64,000 bases of DNA, taken from NCBI GenBank assembly GCA_964575895.1, contig CAZNTE010000009.1, positions 29,775-93,774 of the forward strand. Reading direction: 5' to 3'. Every line of letters begins with the position of its first letter. Position 1 is the stretch's first letter. Source of the DNA: Gudongella sp964575895. GTDB lineage: Bacteria; Bacillota; Clostridia; Tissierellales; Tissierellaceae. A program made the translations under genes and the position numbers. This document shows, in pieces, positions 31,972 to 40,931 of this stretch. The notes under the pieces were generated by a model. It was not told the DNA's origin. It worked only from the letters and a program-made list of their open reading frames with translations, and ran no database searches.

Positions 31972-33315
31972 TTGAGTGGAGTAATTGGAGTTTTTAGCAA
32001 GGATAATAACCATGTTTCTCCTAGAATTTACTTTGGACTTTATGCACTGCAACATAGAGGACAGGTAAGTACCGGTATGGCAGTTAACAACAATGGATTT
32101 GTTGATTATATAAAGGAATTAGGAACAGTACATGATGTATTTAACAATGAATCAATCAATAGACTAAGGGGAAATATAGCCATCGGTCATGTTAGATATG
32201 CCTCTACTTTTGAAGCAAAGGATAAGGTGAATGCATCCCCTCTGGTTGTAGGATACAAGAAAGGTGCCTTGGCGATTTCTTTAGATGGAAGTATTGTGAA
32301 CTTTCAAAAGATCAAAAGCGATATGGAGGATTCAGGCTCAATCTTCCAGACTGACTTGGATACTGAGGTAATTGCCAATTTAATTGCAAGGTATCACAAG
32401 GATGAACTTAATGATGCCATAATAAAATCAGTAGGTGAAATAAGAGGATCCTATGCCTTGGTAGTAATGACCAATGATAGAATTGTAGCTGCCAGAGACC
32501 CTCATGGTATTAAACCTCTCTCCATAGGTAAAATAGGTGAAGACTATATTATCGCATCAGAGACCTGTGCCTTTGATACAATAGGTGCAGATTTTATAAG
32601 GGATGTTAAACCTGGAGAAGTTGTGGTAGTAGATAAGGATGGATTAAAGACAATTTCTGACAGCCCAAAGAAGAGAAGCCTTTGTATATTTGAACTTATC
32701 TATTTGGCCAGACCAGATAGTATTATAGATGATAGAAGTGTTTATTTGGCAAGATTTGAAGCAGGCAAGCAGCTTTTTAGAGAACTAGATACAAAAGCTG
32801 ACATAGTAATTGGTGCCCCTGATTCAGGAATAGTAGCAGCTATTGGTTATGCAGAAGCATCTGGGATCCCTTATGCTGAGGGTATAATAAAGAACAGGTA
32901 TATAGGAAGAACCTTCATAGAACCAACACAAGAAATTAGAGAACAAGGTGTAAGGATAAAACTTAATGCCTTAAAGGAAAACATTAAGGGAAAAAGCTTG
33001 ATTCTTGTTGATGATTCAATAGTAAGGGGAACTACAATAAAAAGAACCGTTGAAATGTTAAAAAATGCCGGTGCAAAAGAAGTTCATGTAAGAATCTCTT
33101 CTCCACCAGTTATTCATAGTTGTCACTTAGGTGTTGATACACCAAGTGAAGAGCATTTAATATCAAGCTACATGAGTGTAGACGAAATAACAAGGGAAAT
33201 TGGTGCAGACTCTTTATACTTTATAACATTGCCAGGGCTTGTTAAGGCATGTGGTGGAGACAATGGATTTTGCAAAGGGTGTTTTAATGGAGACTACCCA
33301 GTCATAAAAGAATAG
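31972..33315 (+). CDS. purF: amidophosphoribosyltransferase with altered glutaminase site
   Basis: 447 aa. Makes phosphoribosylamine from PRPP, the first purine step. The transferase half is intact: ILVDDSIVRGTT is the PRPP loop, and Fe-S cysteines appear in LCIFELIYLARPDS, HSCHLGVD and FCKGCFNGDYP. The N-terminal glutaminase half retains QHRGQ and GHVRYAST, but begins M-S-G-V-I-G, with Ser where the nucleophile Cys should be residue 2. The oxyanion-hole HNGN motif reads LDGS near residue 104. It may use free ammonia or a Ser nucleophile. TTG start with AGGAGGGG. No propeptide is visible. Confidence 0.93.
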   Translation: MSGVIGVFSKDNNHVSPRIYFGLYALQHRGQVSTGMAVNNNGFVDYIKELGTVHDVFNNESINRLRGNIAIGHVRYASTFEAKDKVNASPLVVGYKKGALAISLDGSIVNFQKIKSDMEDSGSIFQTDLDTEVIANLIARYHKDELNDAIIKSVGEIRGSYALVVMTNDRIVAARDPHGIKPLSIGKIGEDYIIASETCAFDTIGADFIRDVKPGEVVVVDKDGLKTISDSPKKRSLCIFELIYLARPDSIIDDRSVYLARFEAGKQLFRELDTKADIVIGAPDSGIVAAIGYAEASGIPYAEGIIKNRYIGRTFIEPTQEIREQGVRIKLNALKENIKGKSLILVDDSIVRGTTIKRTVEMLKNAGAKEVHVRISSPPVIHSCHLGVDTPSEEHLISSYMSVDEITREIGADSLYFITLPGLVKACGGDNGFCKGCFNGDYPVIKE

Positions 33316-33331
33316 CATATGCTATTCTTTT
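33306..33331. terminator. 26-nt perfect palindrome between purF and purM
   Basis: AAAAGAATAGCAT (33306-33318) followed directly by its complement (33319-33331), overlapping the purF stop. It could be an attenuating hairpin or RNA-processing site inside the operon. Confidence 0.55.
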
Positions 33332-33379
33332 CTTGCAGTATATAATATAAGTAAGAATAAGATTTAGGAGGGTTATGAA

Positions 33380-34411
33380 ATGTCTTTAACCTATAAGGAT
33401 TCAGGAGTAGACAAGGAAGCCGGTTATAAGGAAGTAGAAATGATTAAAGGGTTTATTAAAAAGACCTATACACCAGGGGTTTTATCTGAATTAGGAGGAT
33501 TTTCTGGATTGTTTCAACTGGATATGAAGGGACTTGAAGAACCTGTTTTAGTTTCTGGAACTGATGGAGTGGGAACAAAACTAAAGCTTGCATTTATGAT
33601 GGATAAACATGATACCATTGGGGAAGATTGTGTTGCCATGTGTTTAAATGATATTCTTTGTCAGGGAGCTAAACCTCTATTTTTTCTAGATTACATTGCC
33701 ACAGGAAAACTTGTACCAGAAAAGATGGCAAGCATAGTAGAGGGGATAGCAAATGGTTGTGTTAAAGGAGGATGTGCTTTAATCGGTGGAGAAACAGCTG
33801 AAATGCCAGGATTTTATCAAGAAGGCGAATATGATGTGGCTGGATTTGTCGTTGGGGTAGTGGATAAGAAAAAGATCATATCTGGTGAGTCTGTAAAAGA
33901 AGGAGATGTAATCTTAGGTCTTCCATCCAGCGGAGTTCATTCCAATGGTTTCTCACTAATCAGAAAAATAATATTTGATAAGATGAATTTCACCACTGAA
34001 ACATATATTGAAGAATTGGGGAAAACCTTAGGTGAAGAACTTCTAATACCAACTAGAATTTATGCTGATATTATAAATCCTCTTTTAGAAAACTTTAACA
34101 TAAAGGGAATGAGTCATATTACAGGTGGAGGTTTTTACGAAAATATTCCTAGGATGCTGAAGGAAGGACATAGAGCTGAGATTACTACCAAGGATATCAA
34201 TACTCCTTCAATATTTAGAATGCTACAGAAATGGGGAAATATTAAAGAGGAAGAAATGTACGGGACCTTCAATATGGGAGTGGGTATGGTTTTAGTAGCT
34301 TCCCTGGAAGATGGAGAAAAGATAATGAAATTTATTGAAGATAGAGGAGAAAAAGTATATTTATTAGGTGAGGTTGTTAAAGGAGAGAAGGGAGTCACCC
34401 TATGTCAGTAA
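33380..34411 (+). CDS. purM: AIR synthetase (FGAM cyclo-ligase)
   Basis: 343 aa. ATP-dependent ring closure of FGAM to AIR. SGTDGVGTKLKLA, GEDCVAMCLNDILCQGAKPLFFLDY, GGETAEMPGFY and LPSSGVHSNGFSL are the classic motifs of the PurM/SelD-type fold. ATG follows GGAGGG. Its 3' end overlaps purN by ten bases. It should not be confused with selenophosphate synthetase, which shares the fold but has a catalytic N-terminal Cys/Sec segment that is absent here. Confidence 0.97.
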   Translation: MSLTYKDSGVDKEAGYKEVEMIKGFIKKTYTPGVLSELGGFSGLFQLDMKGLEEPVLVSGTDGVGTKLKLAFMMDKHDTIGEDCVAMCLNDILCQGAKPLFFLDYIATGKLVPEKMASIVEGIANGCVKGGCALIGGETAEMPGFYQEGEYDVAGFVVGVVDKKKIISGESVKEGDVILGLPSSGVHSNGFSLIRKIIFDKMNFTTETYIEELGKTLGEELLIPTRIYADIINPLLENFNIKGMSHITGGGFYENIPRMLKEGHRAEITTKDINTPSIFRMLQKWGNIKEEEMYGTFNMGVGMVLVASLEDGEKIMKFIEDRGEKVYLLGEVVKGEKGVTLCQ

Positions 34412-34983
34412 AGAGAATAGGGGTTCTAATTTCCGGTGGAGGGACAAACCTACAGGCAATAATTGATGGAATAAAGAATAGAGATATTAATGGTGAAATT
34501 GCAATAGTTATTTCCAATAGAAAAGATGCATATGGCCTTAAAAGGGCAGAGTTAAACGGAATAAGAAATGAATTCATTGATTATAATAATATGGATACAG
34601 ATAGTTATAATAAAAGACTGCTGAATTTACTCTTAGAAGAAAGGGTTGATTTAGTAGTTCTTGCAGGCTATCTAAAAGTAGTTGGACAAGAAATAATCAG
34701 TACTTATAGAAATAGGATAATAAATATTCATCCATCCTTAATTCCTTCCTTTTGTGGTAAAGGATACTATGGAGAAAAGGTTCATCAAGCTGTACTGGAT
34801 AAGGGTGTTAAAATTACTGGTGTCACTGTACATTACGTAGATGAGGGCACAGACACAGGCAAGATAATCATGCAAAAAGCTGTGGAGGTAATGGATGATG
34901 ATACAATTAGTTCATTACAAAAGAGGGTTCTTGTGGAAGAACATAAACTTTTAGTGGAAGCACTAAAAATTCTATGTAATTAG
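34402..34983 (+). CDS. purN: GAR transformylase
   Basis: 193 aa, formyl-THF-dependent glycinamide ribonucleotide transformylase. VLISGGGTNLQAIIDG is the phosphate loop, INIHPSLIPSFCGKGYYG contains the catalytic His and substrate loop, and VTVHYVDEGTDTGKI the catalytic Asp. Starts inside purM with ribosome site AAGGGAG, so translation is probably coupled. Formyl-THF would come from the nearby fhs product. Confidence 0.97.
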   Translation: MSVKRIGVLISGGGTNLQAIIDGIKNRDINGEIAIVISNRKDAYGLKRAELNGIRNEFIDYNNMDTDSYNKRLLNLLLEERVDLVVLAGYLKVVGQEIISTYRNRIINIHPSLIPSFCGKGYYGEKVHQAVLDKGVKITGVTVHYVDEGTDTGKIIMQKAVEVMDDDTISSLQKRVLVEEHKLLVEALKILCN

Positions 34984-34992
34984 GGGGAAGAG

Positions 34993-36525
34993 ATGAAAAG
35001 AGCACTTATAAGCGTCTATGATAAAGAAGGAATAGTTGAATTCGCCTTAAGTCTTAAAAAACTTGGTTGGGATATTATATCCACCGGTGGAACATATAAG
35101 TTATTAAGGGACAATGACATCCATGTATTTGAAGTGGATGAAATAACAAAATTTAAAGAGATACTTGATGGTAGGGTTAAGACTCTTAATCCTAGAATAC
35201 ACGGGGGGATACTTTTTAAGAGAGATAATATAGAGCATAGAAAGACAATAGAGGATTTGGGGATACTTCCCATTCATATGGTTGTAAACAATCTATATCC
35301 CTTTGAAGAAACCGTTAAAAAAGTAGGAGTAAGTCATGAAGAAATAATTGAAAACATAGATATCGGTGGACCTTCCATGATTAGAGCAGCTGCAAAAAAT
35401 TATAATGATGTAACTGTAGTTATTGATCCCAAGGACTATAATTTGATACTTGCTGAACTAATTAAAGAGGGAGAAACAAGCTTTAATACAAGAGAATATC
35501 TAGCAGCCAAGGTATTTTCATACACCAGCTACTATGACTCCTTGATTTCCAATTATTTCAATCAATTGGTCAATGTTAAATTTCCAGATTATCTGACCCT
35601 TTCTTATAAAAAGAAGGATGAGCTTAGATATGGGGAAAATCCTCACCAAGAAGCTAGTATTTATGTAGAGCCCAGTATAGATAGTGGAAGTATATTAAAT
35701 GGTGAAAAACTTCATGGTAAAGAACTTTCATACAATAATATAAACGATGGAAACGCAGCAATTTCAATAATTAAGGAATTTGACAAACCTACTGCTGTTG
35801 CCATAAAGCACGCAAATCCATGTGGGGTTGCCTGTGGAGATACAATTCTTGAAGCCTATAAAAAAGCATATGAATGTGACTCAGAATCTATCTTTGGTGG
35901 AATTGTAGCCCTAAATAGACAGGTGGAAGAAGACTTAGCCAGGGAGTTAAATAAAATTTTTCTTGAAATAATAATTGCTCCCTCCTTTAGTGAAGAAGCA
36001 CTAAAGGTTTTAACAAATAAGAAGAATATAAGACTTATTAAATTAGAAGATATAAGTCTTCCATATAAAAAGACCTTGGATTTCAAAAAAATCCAGGGGG
36101 GATTATTAGTCCAAGATAAGAATCAGGATATGTTTAAGGATGAAATGGAGATCGCAAGTATATTAAGCCCAGATGATCAGGATATTGAGGAATTAATATT
36201 TGCATGGAAGGTTGCTAAACATATAACATCAAATGGAGTAGTAATCTCAAAGGATGAAGCCACCCTAGGGATAGGATTAGGGGAAGTAAATAGATTTTTT
36301 GCAGTTGAAGGTGCAATTAAAAGAGCAGGAGATAGATCAAAGGATGCTTATTTGGCATCTGACGGGTTTTTCCCCTTTAGCGATTCAATAGAAGCACTTT
36401 CTAAAGCTGGTATTAAGGCTATTATTCAACCAGGTGGATCCTTAAAAGATGGGGAAGTAATTGATAAAGCCAATGAAGAAAAAATGATAATGGTATTAAC
36501 GGGGATAAGGCATTTTAAACATTAG
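34993..36525 (+). CDS. purH: bifunctional AICAR transformylase/IMP cyclohydrolase
   Basis: 510 aa. N-terminal MGS-like cyclohydrolase domain (about 1-190: ALISVYDKEGIVEFA, STGGTYKLL, VKTLNPRIHGGIL) and C-terminal transformylase domain (LRYGENPHQEASIY, IKHANPCGVA with the catalytic Lys-His, and SDGFFPFSDSIE). It performs the last two steps to IMP. GGGGGAAG precedes ATG by six bases; nine bases separate it from purN. Confidence 0.98.
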   Translation: MKRALISVYDKEGIVEFALSLKKLGWDIISTGGTYKLLRDNDIHVFEVDEITKFKEILDGRVKTLNPRIHGGILFKRDNIEHRKTIEDLGILPIHMVVNNLYPFEETVKKVGVSHEEIIENIDIGGPSMIRAAAKNYNDVTVVIDPKDYNLILAELIKEGETSFNTREYLAAKVFSYTSYYDSLISNYFNQLVNVKFPDYLTLSYKKKDELRYGENPHQEASIYVEPSIDSGSILNGEKLHGKELSYNNINDGNAAISIIKEFDKPTAVAIKHANPCGVACGDTILEAYKKAYECDSESIFGGIVALNRQVEEDLARELNKIFLEIIIAPSFSEEALKVLTNKKNIRLIKLEDISLPYKKTLDFKKIQGGLLVQDKNQDMFKDEMEIASILSPDDQDIEELIFAWKVAKHITSNGVVISKDEATLGIGLGEVNRFFAVEGAIKRAGDRSKDAYLASDGFFPFSDSIEALSKAGIKAIIQPGGSLKDGEVIDKANEEKMIMVLTGIRHFKH

Positions 36526-36535
36526 GAGGGATTAT

Positions 36536-37792
36536 ATGAAGGTACTAGTTGTAGGAAGTGGTGGTAGAGAACATGCTTTGTGCTGGAAACTGTCCCAATC
36601 TGAAAAAGTGAGGGAATTATATTGCGCACCAGGAAATGGTGGAACATCACTAGTTGCCACTAATGTTAATATTGCTGCCAATGATATAGAAAGATTATTG
36701 AAGTTTGCTAAAATAAATGAAATCGACCTTACAATAGTTGGTCCAGAAGAACCACTTGTCTTGGGAATAGTAGATGAGTTTGAAGAAGAGGGCCTAAATA
36801 TTTTTGGACCAAGTGCATTTAGTGCAAAACTTGAAGGAAGTAAGGACTTTGCAAAGAAATTTATGGTAAATAATAATATTCCAACAGCAAGATATGAAAC
36901 TTATACTGAGTATAAGGATGCCATAAAAGCTCTTGATAATTTTTCATATCCTTTGGTAATTAAGGCAGATGGTCTATGTCTTGGCAAGGGAGTTGTAATT
37001 TGTGAAGATAGAAATATGGCTGAGATGACCTTGAAGGAAGTATTAGAGGATGAGATCTTTGGAAAAGAGGGAAACAAAGTAGTGATCGAAGAATTTTTAG
37101 AAGGAACTGAGGCGAGTTTACTTTGCTTTGTATCCCACAATAAATTATTTCCCATGGAAAGCGCCAAGGATTACAAACAGATTTATGATGGAGATAAGGG
37201 ACCTAACACTGGAGGAGTAGGATGCTATTCGCCAAGCCCATTATTTACAAGGGACCTAAACGAAATTATCAGGAAAGAAGTTCTAGAAAAAATTGAAGCA
37301 GGACTTGCAAAAGAAGGACATGACTTTACTGGGATTCTTTTTATTGGTTTTATGATAAAAGATAATCAACCAAAAGTTCTTGAATTCAATGTAAGATTTG
37401 GAGATCCTGAAACAGAGGTAGTATTGCCTAGACTTAGAAGTGATCTATTCGATATTTTTATCAAAGCTATAGTTGGTAATTTAAGTAGTGATGATATACT
37501 TTGGGATGATAAGGCATGTATGACTGTGGTTCTAACATCAGGTGGATATCCTGGGTATTACAAAAAGGGATTTGAAATTAAGGGATTAAAAGAAATCAAT
37601 AATAACTTAATTGTATTCCACAACGGAACATCCAACTTAGGAGATAAGTTCTTTACAAATGGAGGTAGAGTTTTATCAATTACATCCTTAGGAGATATGG
37701 ACGAATCTAGGGATTTGATTTATGAAAACATAAAAAAGATAAACTTTAATGAGATGGGATTCAGGAGAGATATAGGTATTTTAGAGGGCTAG
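36536..37792 (+). CDS. purD: GAR synthetase
   Basis: 418 aa ATP-grasp ligase joining phosphoribosylamine and glycine. VLVVGSGGREHALCWKL starts the N-domain, VGPEEPLVLGIVDEF and FGPSAFSAKLEGSK follow, the ATP-grasp core has PLVIKADGLCLGKGVV and DPETEVVLPRL. ATG with GGAGGG. It is last in the run purE-F-M-N-H-D. purB, purK, purL/Q/S and purA are not in the window. Confidence 0.98.
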   Translation: MKVLVVGSGGREHALCWKLSQSEKVRELYCAPGNGGTSLVATNVNIAANDIERLLKFAKINEIDLTIVGPEEPLVLGIVDEFEEEGLNIFGPSAFSAKLEGSKDFAKKFMVNNNIPTARYETYTEYKDAIKALDNFSYPLVIKADGLCLGKGVVICEDRNMAEMTLKEVLEDEIFGKEGNKVVIEEFLEGTEASLLCFVSHNKLFPMESAKDYKQIYDGDKGPNTGGVGCYSPSPLFTRDLNEIIRKEVLEKIEAGLAKEGHDFTGILFIGFMIKDNQPKVLEFNVRFGDPETEVVLPRLRSDLFDIFIKAIVGNLSSDDILWDDKACMTVVLTSGGYPGYYKKGFEIKGLKEINNNLIVFHNGTSNLGDKFFTNGGRVLSITSLGDMDESRDLIYENIKKINFNEMGFRRDIGILEG

Positions 37793-37816
37793 AGAATTAT
37801 TTAACGATGATTCTTA

Positions 37817-37956
37817 TTTTAAATACACTTAATATCTGTTATACTATTAAGAAGTATGAGTTATAATTACAAAACCGAAAATATTCGGTTAAACATGTAC
37901 CAGAATGGGTATATTTCAATAAGATTGACACAGTTTAAACCAGAGGAGGAGATCGC
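37817..37956 (+). promoter_or_regulatory. fhs promoter and structured leader
   Basis: Candidate TTTTAA (37817-37822), 17 bp, TATACT (37840-37845) with TG extension. The roughly 105-nt leader contains AACCGAA-AATA-TTCGGTT (37873-37890) and a following weaker hairpin. I could not match it to THF or other known riboswitches. Confidence 0.45.
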
Positions 37957-39627
37957 TTGAAAACAGATGTTCAAATTGCACAGGAAGCCAAGATGATCCC
38001 AATAGTAGAAGTTGCAGCTAAATTGGGAATCAAAGAAGAAGACATAGTAAATTATGGTAAGTACAAAGCAAAAGTATCTTTAGATGTATTTGATCAGTTT
38101 AAAGACAAAGAAGATGGAAAACTAATTCTTGTGACAGCAATAAATCCAACACCAGCTGGAGAAGGAAAGACTACTACAAACATAGGATTATCCATGGGAC
38201 TTAACAAAATAGGCAAATCAGCCATAACAGCTATTAGGGAACCGTCATTAGGACCAAGTTTTGGTGTTAAAGGAGGGGCTGCAGGTGGAGGATATGCACA
38301 AGTAGTACCTATGGAAGATATTAATCTTCACTTTACAGGTGACTTCCACGCAATAACAACTTCAAACAATTTAATTTCTGCACTATTAGACAATCATATC
38401 CACCAAGGGAACAAACTTGGAATTGATCCAAGAAGAGTAGTTTGGAAGAGAGTTCTTGATATGAATGATAGGGCTTTAAGAAGTGTTGTAGTTGGATTAG
38501 GTGGAAAACCTAATGGAATGCCAAGAGAAGATGGATTTGACATAACTGTTGCATCTGAAATCATGGCTATCTTCTGTCTAGCAGATGATCTAGAAGATCT
38601 AAAAAGAAGAGTTGGAGATATTATCGTAGCATACAAATTCGACGGTTCTCCAGTATTTGTTAAAGACTTAAACGCTCAAGGAGCTGTAGCATTATTGATG
38701 AAAGATGCTATTGCACCAAACCTTGTACAAACAATAGAAAATACACCAGCATTAATTCATGGTGGGCCATTTGCTAACATAGCTCATGGATGTAACTCTA
38801 TGCTAGCCACAAAACTTGCTCTAAAGTTAGCTGACTATACAGTAACTGAAGCAGGATTTGGAGCTGATTTAGGTGCTGAGAAATTCTTTGATATCAAGGC
38901 TAGATTTGGTAACTTAAAGCCAAATGCTGCAGTAATTGTTGCTACAGTTAGAGCTTTAAAACACCACGGTGGAGCTAAGAAGGATGAATTAGGCACTGAG
39001 AATCTTGAGCAACTTGCAAAAGGATTTGAAAACCTTGAGAAACACATAGAAAATGTTAAGAAGTTTGGAGTTCCTGCAATTGTTGCAGTAAATAAATTCC
39101 CAACTGATACTCAAGCTGAACTTGATTTTGTTCTTAATAGGTGTGAAGAACTAGGAGCTACTGCAGTCCTTTCAGAAGTATGGGGCAAAGGTGGAGAAGG
39201 TGGAGAAGATCTTGCTAAGAAAGTAGTAGAAGTTGTAGAAAAAGGTGAGGCAAACTTCAAGACTCTATATGATGTTAATGATTCTATAAAGACTAAGATA
39301 GAAACAATTGCCAAGGAAATTTATGGAGCAGATGGAGTAGACTTTACATCAGCTTGTCAAAAACAAATAGCTAATATTGAAAAAATGGGCTTTGATAAGA
39401 TGCCAATTTGTATGGCTAAAACTCAATACTCAATGAGTGATGATCCTACTTTACTTGGAAGACCTAAAGGATTTAAAATAACAGTTAGAGAGATCAAGGT
39501 TTCAAGAGGAGCTGGATTCTTAGTAGCTTTAACTGGAGATGTAATGACTATGCCAGGCTTACCAAAAGTTCCAGCAGCAGATTCAATTGATATTTTGGAA
39601 AGTGGAGAGATTGTAGGTTTATTCTAA
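37957..39627 (+). CDS. fhs: formate-tetrahydrofolate ligase
   Basis: 556 aa, ATP-dependent formation of 10-formyl-THF from formate. The phosphate loop TPAGEGKTTTNIGL lies near residue 67, GVKGGAAGGGYAQVVPMEDINLHFTGDFHAI-type sequence near 110-140 is diagnostic, and LPKVPAADSIDI closes the protein. TTG start after GAGGAGGAG. Its position after the pur genes links one-carbon supply to PurN and PurH. It also serves acetogenic or glycine/serine one-carbon metabolism in clostridia; no other Wood-Ljungdahl genes are here. Confidence 0.98.
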   Translation: MKTDVQIAQEAKMIPIVEVAAKLGIKEEDIVNYGKYKAKVSLDVFDQFKDKEDGKLILVTAINPTPAGEGKTTTNIGLSMGLNKIGKSAITAIREPSLGPSFGVKGGAAGGGYAQVVPMEDINLHFTGDFHAITTSNNLISALLDNHIHQGNKLGIDPRRVVWKRVLDMNDRALRSVVVGLGGKPNGMPREDGFDITVASEIMAIFCLADDLEDLKRRVGDIIVAYKFDGSPVFVKDLNAQGAVALLMKDAIAPNLVQTIENTPALIHGGPFANIAHGCNSMLATKLALKLADYTVTEAGFGADLGAEKFFDIKARFGNLKPNAAVIVATVRALKHHGGAKKDELGTENLEQLAKGFENLEKHIENVKKFGVPAIVAVNKFPTDTQAELDFVLNRCEELGATAVLSEVWGKGGEGGEDLAKKVVEVVEKGEANFKTLYDVNDSIKTKIETIAKEIYGADGVDFTSACQKQIANIEKMGFDKMPICMAKTQYSMSDDPTLLGRPKGFKITVREIKVSRGAGFLVALTGDVMTMPGLPKVPAADSIDILESGEIVGLF

Positions 39628-39639
39628 TATAAAAAATAT

Positions 39640-39665
39640 AGCTGGGTGAAATTCCCAGCTTTTTA
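39640..39665 (+). terminator. terminator after fhs
   Basis: AGCTGGG (39640-39646), loop TGAAATT, CCCAGCT (39654-39660), then TTTTT. Confidence 0.9.
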
Positions 39666-39732
39666 TTTACAATTACACTTTTATACAGTAATATATAAGT
39701 AAGCTAAATTAAAAAAGATAGGAGAGGGTATA

Positions 39733-40038
39733 ATGGTCTATAATTCAAAGATAAAAAGCAAACAAGCTGACAGCCTTTTTGAAGCAGTTTTGAAGCTTGA
39801 AACAATGGATGAATGCTATAGATTTTTCGAAGATATTTGTACTATTAAGGAAGTACAGGCTATAGCTCAAAGACTAGAGGTTGCTAAACTATTAAAGGCC
39901 AACAAGACCTATAATGAGATAGAAGAGGAAACTGGTGCTTCAACTGCTACAATAAGTAGAATCAATAGGTCTTTGAACTATGGTGCTGATGGGTATAAGA
40001 TTGTATTTGAAAAACTTGGCATAATAGAAAAAGAATAG
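39733..40038 (+). CDS. YerC/YecD-type TrpR-like regulator
   Basis: 101 aa. Members share the TrpR DNA-binding fold: CTIKEVQAIAQRLEVAKLLKANKTYNEIEEETGAS is the helix-turn-helix region, followed by TATISRINRSLNYG. The YerC family is widespread in Firmicutes; it lacks known tryptophan binding. ATG has GGAGAGGG upstream. Single gene between two terminators, next to fhs and converging on a phosphodiesterase gene. Confidence 0.92.
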   Translation: MVYNSKIKSKQADSLFEAVLKLETMDECYRFFEDICTIKEVQAIAQRLEVAKLLKANKTYNEIEEETGASTATISRINRSLNYGADGYKIVFEKLGIIEKE

Positions 40039-40046
40039 TTAAAAGG

Positions 40047-40075
40047 AAAAGGATTTCTTGGTTAGAAATCCTTTT
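40047..40075. terminator. bidirectional terminator
   Basis: AAAAGGATTTCT (40047-40058) and AGAAATCCTTTT (40064-40075) around a 5-nt loop, between converging genes. Confidence 0.88.
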
Positions 40076-40091
40076 GTTATTAGTATAATAT

Positions 40092-40913
40092 TTATACTTT
40101 ATCTCTTTTTGGTATAAAACCCTCAAATATTAATAAGTCAAAGAAATCTTTATTCTTCTCATACTCATCTTGAGATTTTACTGTATAGGTTACAGTAAGG
40201 GTTCTAAACAAGAATTTATTTACAAATAGAGACAAATTATTCTTATCTGGATGATGGTAGGCAATAAAATCAGGTTTGTTTAAAAAATTAAACATTAAGT
40301 TTGTAAGCATAAAATCCAGAATAAAGGAATTTTTTCTTTCCTTCAAGAAATTTGATGATAGTTGACCGCGGATAACTCCTGGTCTATTTTTTTTGTACCA
40401 AAGAACAGGGAAGGGATTAAATGACTCTATCATATAATCTCCCTTGTATTCATCCAAGAGTGGTGCAGCAATATCACAAACCTTAGTATCAGTATTTTTA
40501 TTTGATTTAAACTCAACAATTATTGGAACTTTTCCATCTACAATTTCTAGGACTTCAGTTAAAGTTGGTACTCTCTCGCTGGAATTAAATAGTTTTAACT
40601 CAATTAATTCACTATAATTAAGATCCTCTACCTTGGCATCAAGCCTACAAACTCTCTTAAGGTTGAAGTCATGAAATACAACTGGAATATCATCCTTTGA
40701 TAACTGTATGTCAAATTCTATTCCGTAACCTAAGTCCACAGCCTTCCTTATTGCCTTTAGACTATTCTCAGGAGCAGCTGATTTGTTATCATGAAGTCCC
40801 CTATGGGCATAATCTCTGTTAATAAACTTTGAAAAGTCTCTTTTGTTTAATATTCTAGGCATAATTAAATAAAGATAAAGGGTCATTATGCCAAGAAATA
40901 AGCTTATATACAT
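40092..40913 (-). CDS. glycerophosphodiester phosphodiesterase
   Basis: 273 aa with one N-terminal membrane helix (about 3-22). GDPD catalytic motifs: AHRG with catalytic His near residue 36, PENSLKAI, EFDIQLSKD with metal-binding Glu/Asp, and VFHDFNLKR with the second catalytic His. IVEFKSN supplies the last metal ligand region. It hydrolyses glycerophosphodiesters to glycerol-3-phosphate plus alcohol, acting at the membrane. It is 18 bp downstream of an MFS gene on the same strand, so both probably form an operon. Confidence 0.9.
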   Translation of the reverse strand: MYISLFLGIMTLYLYLIMPRILNKRDFSKFINRDYAHRGLHDNKSAAPENSLKAIRKAVDLGYGIEFDIQLSKDDIPVVFHDFNLKRVCRLDAKVEDLNYSELIELKLFNSSERVPTLTEVLEIVDGKVPIIVEFKSNKNTDTKVCDIAAPLLDEYKGDYMIESFNPFPVLWYKKNRPGVIRGQLSSNFLKERKNSFILDFMLTNLMFNFLNKPDFIAYHHPDKNNLSLFVNKFLFRTLTVTYTVKSQDEYEKNKDFFDLLIFEGFIPKRDKV

Positions 40914-40931
40914 ATTAAGTCTCCTTGTCTT

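Noticed and set aside
33380..34411. Possible selenophosphate synthetase instead of PurM
   Set aside because: The fold is shared, but motifs and operon context are those of PurM, and the SelD N-terminal catalytic Cys/Sec segment is missing.
37852..37956. THF riboswitch before fhs
   Set aside because: The hairpins present do not show the conserved THF aptamer sequences that I know.
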